This document shows positions 5,312-6,805 of a stretch of 6,805 nt of DNA, one piece after another. The stretch's first letter is position 1; each line of letters begins with the position of its first letter. The translations under genes were made by a program, and so were the position numbers. Location: the NCBI GenBank assembly GCA_045633415.1, contig JAZQYH010000124.1, positions 1 to 6,805 on the forward strand, in the 5' to 3' direction. Source of the stretch: RGIG3102 sp045633415. GTDB lineage: Bacteria > Bacillota > Clostridia > Oscillospirales > Ruminococcaceae. The notes beneath the pieces are model-generated. The model had not been told where the DNA came from and made no database searches. It saw nothing but the letters and a program-made list of their open reading frames with translations.

Positions 5312-6766
5312 ATGAAATATGTAACAGCTGGTTATGAACCTCAGGACATCCTGCAGTACTTTGAAGACCTGGCAAGAATCCCACGTGGCAGTGGCAACTG
5401 TGCGGCAGTAGCAGAATATGTTTACAACTGGGGTAAAGATTTAGGCCTTGATGCCTACAAAGATGAATATCACAACGTTATCCTGAAAAAACCAGGCAGC
5501 GCTGGTTGCGAAGATATGCCACCTGTACTTCTGCAGGGTCATCTGGATATCGTGGCAGTTAAACTGCCAGAAAGCGACCATAACTTTATGACAGACCCAC
5601 TGCCACTGTATGTGGAAGATGGCAAACTCCGTTCAAAAGGTACAACACTGGGCGCTGACAACGGCAACGCATGTGCATATATGATGGGTGTTCTGGCGAG
5701 AAAAGATCTTGTACATCCACCAATTGAATGTGTATTTACAGCAGACGAAGAAATCGGTCTTATAGGTGCTGAAAAACTGGACGAATCCAAATTCACAGCA
5801 AAAAGAATGATTAACATGGACGCTGGCGGCGAAGACCAGACAGTTACATGTGTTTCCTGTGCAGGCGGTATCGAACTGATTATGACACAGAAACCAATCT
5901 GGCAGGAAGCTAAAGGCAATTTCGTTTCGGTGTTTGTTCATGGTCTTAAAGGCGGTCACTCTGCAGGTGCTATCAACTCTGGCCGAGGCAACGCTGGTAA
6001 ATTGATGGCAAGAATTCTTAATTCTGTATCCCTTGAAACAAAAACTGTTGTGGCAAAAATGTATGGCGGTCAGAAAATGAACGCTATCATGTCTGAAATG
6101 GAAGCAGTTATTTCTGTAGAAAATCTTGATGTTGCACTGAAAGTAATTGAAAAAACAGTGGCAGATATCAAAGAAGAACTGCGTGTAACAGACGAAGGCT
6201 TTGTATGTGAATTTGGCCCATGTGAGGCACCAGAAAAAATGCTGGACGATGTACAGAGCAAAAAACTGGTTGCCTTTGTTCTGGCAATGCCAAACGGCGT
6301 AAGAGATATGTCTTTTGAAATCGAAGGTCATGTACTCAACTCCAACAACCTTGGTGCTGTATGGGTAAGTGATGAAGAAATCAGAGTATGGACATTTAAC
6401 CGTTCAGGCGATGATTCCCGTCAGGAAGCTATGGCAGAAGAAATCAAATCTCTGGCAGGTATCTTTGAATACGATGTAAAACAGGGCGCTAAATTCTTTG
6501 GCTGGAAATACAACCCTGATTCAAAAATGCGTGAAATCCACACAAAACTGATGAAAGAAAAATTTGACATTGACCTTGTTATGGAAGCAACTCACGGTGG
6601 TCTGGAAACAGGTGTATTCTTTGGCAAAGAACCAGAAATGGATATCATCTGCTTCGGTCCAAAAGCTGGCGGCGCACATACTCCGGAAGAATGGCTGGAT
6701 ATTGAATCCTTTGGCGAAATGTTCAAATATCTGTGTGACTTCCTTGCACAGCTGACAAAAGAATAA
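5312..6766 (+). CDS. pepD: Aminoacyl-histidine dipeptidase, M20 family (PepD-type), second paralogue
   Basis: 484 residues, aligning with the upstream protein without a single gap and differing at about 118 positions (about 76% identity by hand count). All predicted metal and catalytic residues are at the same numbers: His77, Asp79, Asp116, Glu146, Glu147, Asp170 and His456, plus lid His216. The residue before the catalytic Glu is Asp145 (ADEEIG) as in classical PepD, whereas the first copy has Gly145. Differences cluster at 41-73, 155-160, 385-410 and the last 20 residues; the metal-site segments are nearly invariant. AAAGGAG (5297-5303) precedes the ATG. There is no promoter or terminator in the 39-base gap, so it is co-transcribed with the first copy. 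It arose by tandem duplication and is likely active, perhaps with a shifted dipeptide preference. Confidence 0.95.
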   Translation: MKYVTAGYEPQDILQYFEDLARIPRGSGNCAAVAEYVYNWGKDLGLDAYKDEYHNVILKKPGSAGCEDMPPVLLQGHLDIVAVKLPESDHNFMTDPLPLYVEDGKLRSKGTTLGADNGNACAYMMGVLARKDLVHPPIECVFTADEEIGLIGAEKLDESKFTAKRMINMDAGGEDQTVTCVSCAGGIELIMTQKPIWQEAKGNFVSVFVHGLKGGHSAGAINSGRGNAGKLMARILNSVSLETKTVVAKMYGGQKMNAIMSEMEAVISVENLDVALKVIEKTVADIKEELRVTDEGFVCEFGPCEAPEKMLDDVQSKKLVAFVLAMPNGVRDMSFEIEGHVLNSNNLGAVWVSDEEIRVWTFNRSGDDSRQEAMAEEIKSLAGIFEYDVKQGAKFFGWKYNPDSKMREIHTKLMKEKFDIDLVMEATHGGLETGVFFGKEPEMDIICFGPKAGGAHTPEEWLDIESFGEMFKYLCDFLAQLTKE

Positions 6767-6773
6767 CCAATTT

Positions 6774-6805
6774 AAAAGCAGCGGCGCATACCGCTGCTTT
6801 TCTTT
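6774..6805 (+). terminator. Rho-independent terminator of the dipeptidase operon
   Basis: AAAAGCAGCGG (6774-6784), loop CGCATA, CCGCTGCTTTT (6791-6801), then CTTT up to the window edge. It starts 8 bases after the stop codon of the second dipeptidase gene and closes the operon. Confidence 0.9.

Noticed and set aside
5633..6331. 232-aa open frame on the minus strand inside the second dipeptidase gene, and similar minus-strand frames in the first
   Set aside because: They are antisense shadows of strongly coding sequence with no start signals and a low-complexity cysteine/phenylalanine-rich composition.

Overview
This window looks like the chromosome of a low-GC Gram-positive bacterium (Bacillota), probably an anaerobe of the Clostridia or Negativicutes type. 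The evidence is the AT-rich intergenic DNA, strong AGGAGG-type ribosome binding sites, textbook -35/-10 promoters, many U-tailed hairpin terminators and PepD-type dipeptidases. The genus cannot be fixed from the sequence alone. All genes lie on the + strand.

Bases 1-860 hold no convincing protein gene. They contain two tandem copies, offset by 482 bases, of a composite repeat. Each copy carries two fragments of the 3' end of a tRNA (T-arm, acceptor 3' strand, discriminator G and CCA, tRNA-Asn-like), each followed directly by a strong hairpin terminator. In the second fragment of each copy the T-loop is split by 22 GC-rich bases. The layout resembles the tRNA-tail repeats downstream of E. coli tyrT, or a pile-up of attachment-site remnants.

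Bases 890-2480 hold a probable operon: an AraC-family regulator with a cupin-like sensor domain, a short flavodoxin-family protein, and the remnant of a Cof-type HAD phosphatase that has lost its middle and changed frame. Bases 2522-2720 hold a lone 5S rRNA gene with its own near-consensus promoter and terminator and no 16S or 23S next to it. A small membrane-anchored or secreted protein of unknown function follows (2807-3208), with its own terminator.

After a roughly 560-base AT-rich intergenic stretch containing small repeats, the last part (3760-6805) is a two-gene operon encoding tandem paralogous M20/PepD aminoacyl-histidine (Xaa-His) dipeptidases. Both are 484 aa, align without gaps, are about 76% identical by hand count, and keep every expected metal and catalytic residue. 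One promoter lies upstream, overlapping TTGTAT/ATACAA half-sites, and one terminator follows. The pair probably contributes to intracellular dipeptide breakdown and amino-acid nutrition.
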